Shown: positions 8,231 to 11,080 of the stretch, one piece after another
Layout: every line of letters begins with the position of its first letter
Position numbering within the stretch: the first letter of the stretch is position 1
Source: Saccoglossus kowalevskii
Lineage: Eukaryota > Hemichordata > Enteropneusta > Harrimaniidae
Direction: 5' to 3'
DNA length: 11,080 bases
Assembly: GCF_000003605.2 (NCBI RefSeq)
Contig: NW_003109985.1
Span: 123,897 to 134,976, forward strand
Position numbers and translations under genes: made by a program
The notes under the pieces: model-generated
Told to the model about the DNA's origin: nothing
Databases searched by the model: none
What the model saw: only the letters and a program-made list of their open reading frames with translations

Positions 8231-9580
8231 TCCGAGGACTCATGAATGGTAGTACTGGTATGGTAATGCCCACACTGAGTACTCATCTGATATGTAATGT
8301 CTGACCAGAGATGAAATGCTCACACCGAGTACTCATCTGATATGTAAAGTCTGACCAGAGATGAAAAGCCCACACCGAGTACTCATCTGATATGTAAAGT
8401 CTGACCAGAGATGAAATGTTCACACCGAGTACTCATCTGGTATGTAAAGTCTGACCAGAGATGAAATGCTGACACCGAGTACTCATCTGGTATGTAAAGT
8501 CTGACCAGAGATGAAATGCCCACACCGAGTACTCATCTGATATGTAAAGTCTGACCAGAGATGAAATGCTGACACCGAGTACTCATCTGGTATGTAAAGT
8601 CTGACCAGAGATGAAATGCCCACACCGAGTAGTCATCTGGTATGTAAAGTCTGACCAGAGATGAAATGCCCACACCGAGTACTCATCTGATATGTAAAAT
8701 CTGACCAGAGATGAAATTCCCACACCGAGTACTCATCTGGTATGTAAAATCTGACCAGAGATGAAATGCCCACACCGAGTACTCATCTGATATGTAAAGT
8801 CTGATCAGAGATGAAATGCCCACACTGAGTACTCATCTGATATGTAAAGTCTGATCAGAGATGAAATGCTGACACCGAGTACTCATCTGGTATGTAAAGT
8901 CTGACCAGAGATGAAATGCTCACACAGAGTAGTCATCTGGTATGTAAAGTCTGACCAGAGATGAAATGCTGACACCGAGTACTCATCTGGTATGTAAAGT
9001 CTGACCAGAGATGAAATGCTGACACCGAGTACTCATCTGGTATGTAAAGTCTGACCAGAGATGAAATGCTGACACCGAGTACTCATCTGGTATGTAAAGT
9101 CTGACCAGAGATGAAATGCTGACACCGAGTACTCATCTGGTATGTAAAGTCTGATCAAAGATAAAATGCTGACACCGAGTACTCATCTGATATGTAAAGT
9201 TTGACCTAAGATGACATGTCCACACCGAGTACTCATCTGGTATGTAAAGTCTGATCAGAGATGAAATGCCCACACCGAGTACTCATCTGGTTTGTAAAGT
9301 CTGATCAGAGATAAAATGCCGACACCGAGTACTCATCTGGTATATAAAGTCTGATCAGAGATGAAATGCCGACACCAAGTATTCATCTGGTATGTAAAGT
9401 CTGATCAGAGATGAAATGTTCACACCGAGTATTCATCTGGTATGTAAAGTCTGACCAGAGATGAAATGATCACACCGAGTACTCATCTGGTATGTAAAGT
9501 CGGATCAAAGATGAAATGCTCACACCGAGTACTCATCTGGTATGTAAAGTCTGACCAGAGATGAAATGCTCACACCGAAA
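8231..9580. repeat. 50-bp minisatellite, 26 units plus one decayed unit
   Basis: Complete units begin at 8281 and recur every 50 bases through 9580. Consensus decamers in order are ACTCATCTG[G/A], TATGTAAAGT, CTGA[C/T]CAGAG, ATGAAATGC[T/C] and [C/G]ACACCGAGT. All 26 units keep exactly 50 bases; variation is by substitution only. Units at 8981, 9031 and 9081 are identical to each other and to the unit at 8431. A shortened, diverged copy at about 8231-8280 marks the left edge; the right edge stops inside CACACCGA at 9578. The period is not a multiple of three and every unit carries stop codons, so it does not encode protein. Each junction contains the palindrome GAGTACTC. Within a unit, TCATCTG can pair with CAG-AG-ATGA, leaving a 2-base bulge. 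I do not recognise the family. Confidence 0.97.
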
Positions 9581-10073
9581 GCCTATTTTAGAATAGTTCG
9601 AATACATGAATGTTCAACTGTATAAATGTCATATATTAATACATTTGAATAGAAAAAACAGGCGGGACTCGCTAATGATCTATTTGTTATACGTGCAATA
9701 AACCACGTAATTGTAAAAATAATTGTATAACCAATTACCAAATATTATTTTTTTTGTAGAATATATTTTGTATGTATTAGATCATTAAATTAACAGATTT
9801 ATTATACGAATGTAATAATTTTCGGTTTTCATGAAAAATATTGTTTTAAATGTTGTTTACTCGTAGAATAATACACACAACCATAACGTCGAATATTTTA
9901 TATATCAGACATTTGCAAGGGTTAGTATCTTCTAGAATCTGCTGCTATTTATTTCCAACACATTGCATAATGTGACTATAATTTAATCATTCAGTACGTG
10001 CCCATCTAAAATTAGTAGCACGATGTCGTAAATTGTAAAATTTTCTGAAGGAGCAAGCAGTCAACGAAAGTGT
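9581..10073. other. AT-rich spacer between the two tandem repeats
   Basis: Very AT-rich unique sequence with homopolymer T runs near 9747-9755 and no open frame of note. A tRNA B-box-like GTTCGAAT at 9596-9603 stands alone without an A-box or cloverleaf. No gene is seen. Confidence 0.65.
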
Positions 10074-10232
<159 letters not shown>

Positions 10233-10755
10233 TTGATTGAAGCAACAAAATCACTATTCGAGTGAATATACAACGAGGTCACATGCATGATATACTACAT
10301 ATATCAATACAAATGATATGTCTACATTTGAATGCACTAACAATTAATTAAATTCGAAATGCAGTGTCACTGTCAATACTACGGGACTCTTAGCTGGTCA
10401 GTACATGGTATATTGAGTTTTAGGTTGTAAGTTTTTTGGTTGCCTTAGCGCCTGCCATATGATGTTACATATTTAACTCGTGTAGTAATCGTATACTATG
10501 TGGCTAATAATGCTTTCTGCATTACTCATTAGAACTTTTGCCCACATTTGTCTTTGTTGCTTTTAAGATAATTTATCGGAAACAAACATATTCTAATCAT
10601 GTGTGGCTGGAGGTCATACCTAAAACGCAGTTCATGACTTCATGCGCCGGGGTGATTCACTGAACTTCAGAAATTATCAGTGTTGCTAATATGAAATATT
10701 TACTAATAAGAAAATATGTTCTTTCATTAATTTTGTTCTAACACTGGTCAACCAT

Positions 10756-10810
10756 GTGGTGCCCTACCACCTTATTATTTTATGATGCCGATGAAGGGTC
10801 ATTTCGGCAT
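10756..10810. other. Two consecutive hairpins
   Basis: GTGGT/ACCAC arms (10756-10760, 10766-10770) around GCCCT are followed by ATGCCGA/TCGGCAT arms (10785-10791, 10804-10810). The second pair encloses a 12-base loop that itself contains TGA and TCA, which can pair to extend the stem with two unpaired T residues. They could be part of a structured RNA or a mobile-element end, but nothing else identifies either. Confidence 0.35.
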
Positions 10811-10927
10811 ATCAGCGCCTTACATAGCGAGCTGAATAATATTCGGACCAATTGTTATGTATTTTGAATCAGTATGATTATTCATTCTGTTTCAATGTGT
10901 CTTGGCATTATTTGAACTTATGATCAA

Positions 10928-10967
10928 GATGCCGGGGACTCCCCTCATCACCTACTGTGCAGTGATG
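10928..10967. other. Two mutually exclusive hairpins
   Basis: GATG-CC-GGGG and CCCC-T-CATC (10928-10949) fold around an ACT loop. The same CATC is also the start of CATCAC (10946-10951), which pairs perfectly with GTGATG (10962-10967). The two folds compete for the shared CATC. This arrangement may be chance; there is no gene nearby to link it to. Confidence 0.3.
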
Positions 10968-11080
10968 CGGATGGGCTGTGTTAGTTGATGCATATGTGAA
11001 AATATAGTCAACAATAATGCTGTATAAATTCATACATAAAATAGCACTTTTGTATTTATTATCAAAGGTTGTGTCTCCTA

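Larger units (their letters stand above)
10233..11080. other. Unique non-coding DNA with hairpin-rich right end
   Basis: No open frame or known repeat is recognised. A degenerate X-box-like string GTTGCCTTAGCGCC sits at 10439-10452. The stretch 10756-10967 holds several compact hairpins and is locally more GC-rich than its surroundings. Confidence 0.55.

Noticed and set aside
8281-9580. Resemblance to a CRISPR array
   Set aside because: The entire 50-bp period is repeated with no unique spacers, there are no cas genes, and the context is eukaryotic. It is a minisatellite.
8281-9580. Hammerhead-ribozyme-like words (CTGA...GAAA) in each minisatellite unit
   Set aside because: The required CTGANGA core is not met (CTGACCA or CTGATCA instead), and the bases before GAAA form no helix II. 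The catalytic core is therefore absent.

Overview
The window looks like non-coding nuclear DNA from a eukaryote, most likely an invertebrate animal. It is AT-rich (about one third G+C by eye). It has no long open frame on either strand, no bacterial gene packing or ribosome-site pattern, and no rRNA, tRNA or transposase that I can recognise. It carries a 1.3 kb minisatellite and a long pure tetranucleotide microsatellite. CpG-containing words such as ACGT are common, which argues against a heavily CpG-depleted vertebrate genome. Several near-perfect RFX-type X-box palindromes fit an animal or a close relative, since RFX factors are largely an opisthokont family. The species cannot be named from this sequence.

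Layout. 1-2754 is unique AT-rich DNA with scattered short palindromes, E-boxes and chance-like open frames. 2815-3056 is a dense cluster of X-box half-sites: two full X-boxes, an everted pair, degenerate copies and two inverted CCAAT boxes. It is followed at 3111-3190 by a weak TATA/initiator-like stretch, and at 3410-3814 by an unrecognised open frame that is somewhat longer than chance predicts. 3815-6410 is unique AT-rich DNA with no supportable gene. 6411-7440 is slightly more GC-rich and holds a perfect 14-bp X-box palindrome (6984-6997), a second RFX-like site (7422-7434), a stable small hairpin and a 16-mer shared with the area just before the first X-box cluster. 7441-8230 is featureless.

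From 8231 to 9580 there is a tandem array of 26 complete 50-bp units without a single insertion or deletion, preceded by one decayed unit. AT-rich DNA follows, then an uninterrupted (AAAT)n tract of 159 bp at 10074-10232. The last 850 bp are unique sequence with a run of compact hairpins at 10756-10967.

No protein-coding gene is called with confidence. The most informative biology is the homotypic RFX-like cluster, a candidate enhancer or promoter for a cilium-related or other RFX-controlled gene, which may lie outside the window or be a short transcript starting near 3140. The most striking structure is the indel-free minisatellite. I found no evidence of a new multi-gene system.
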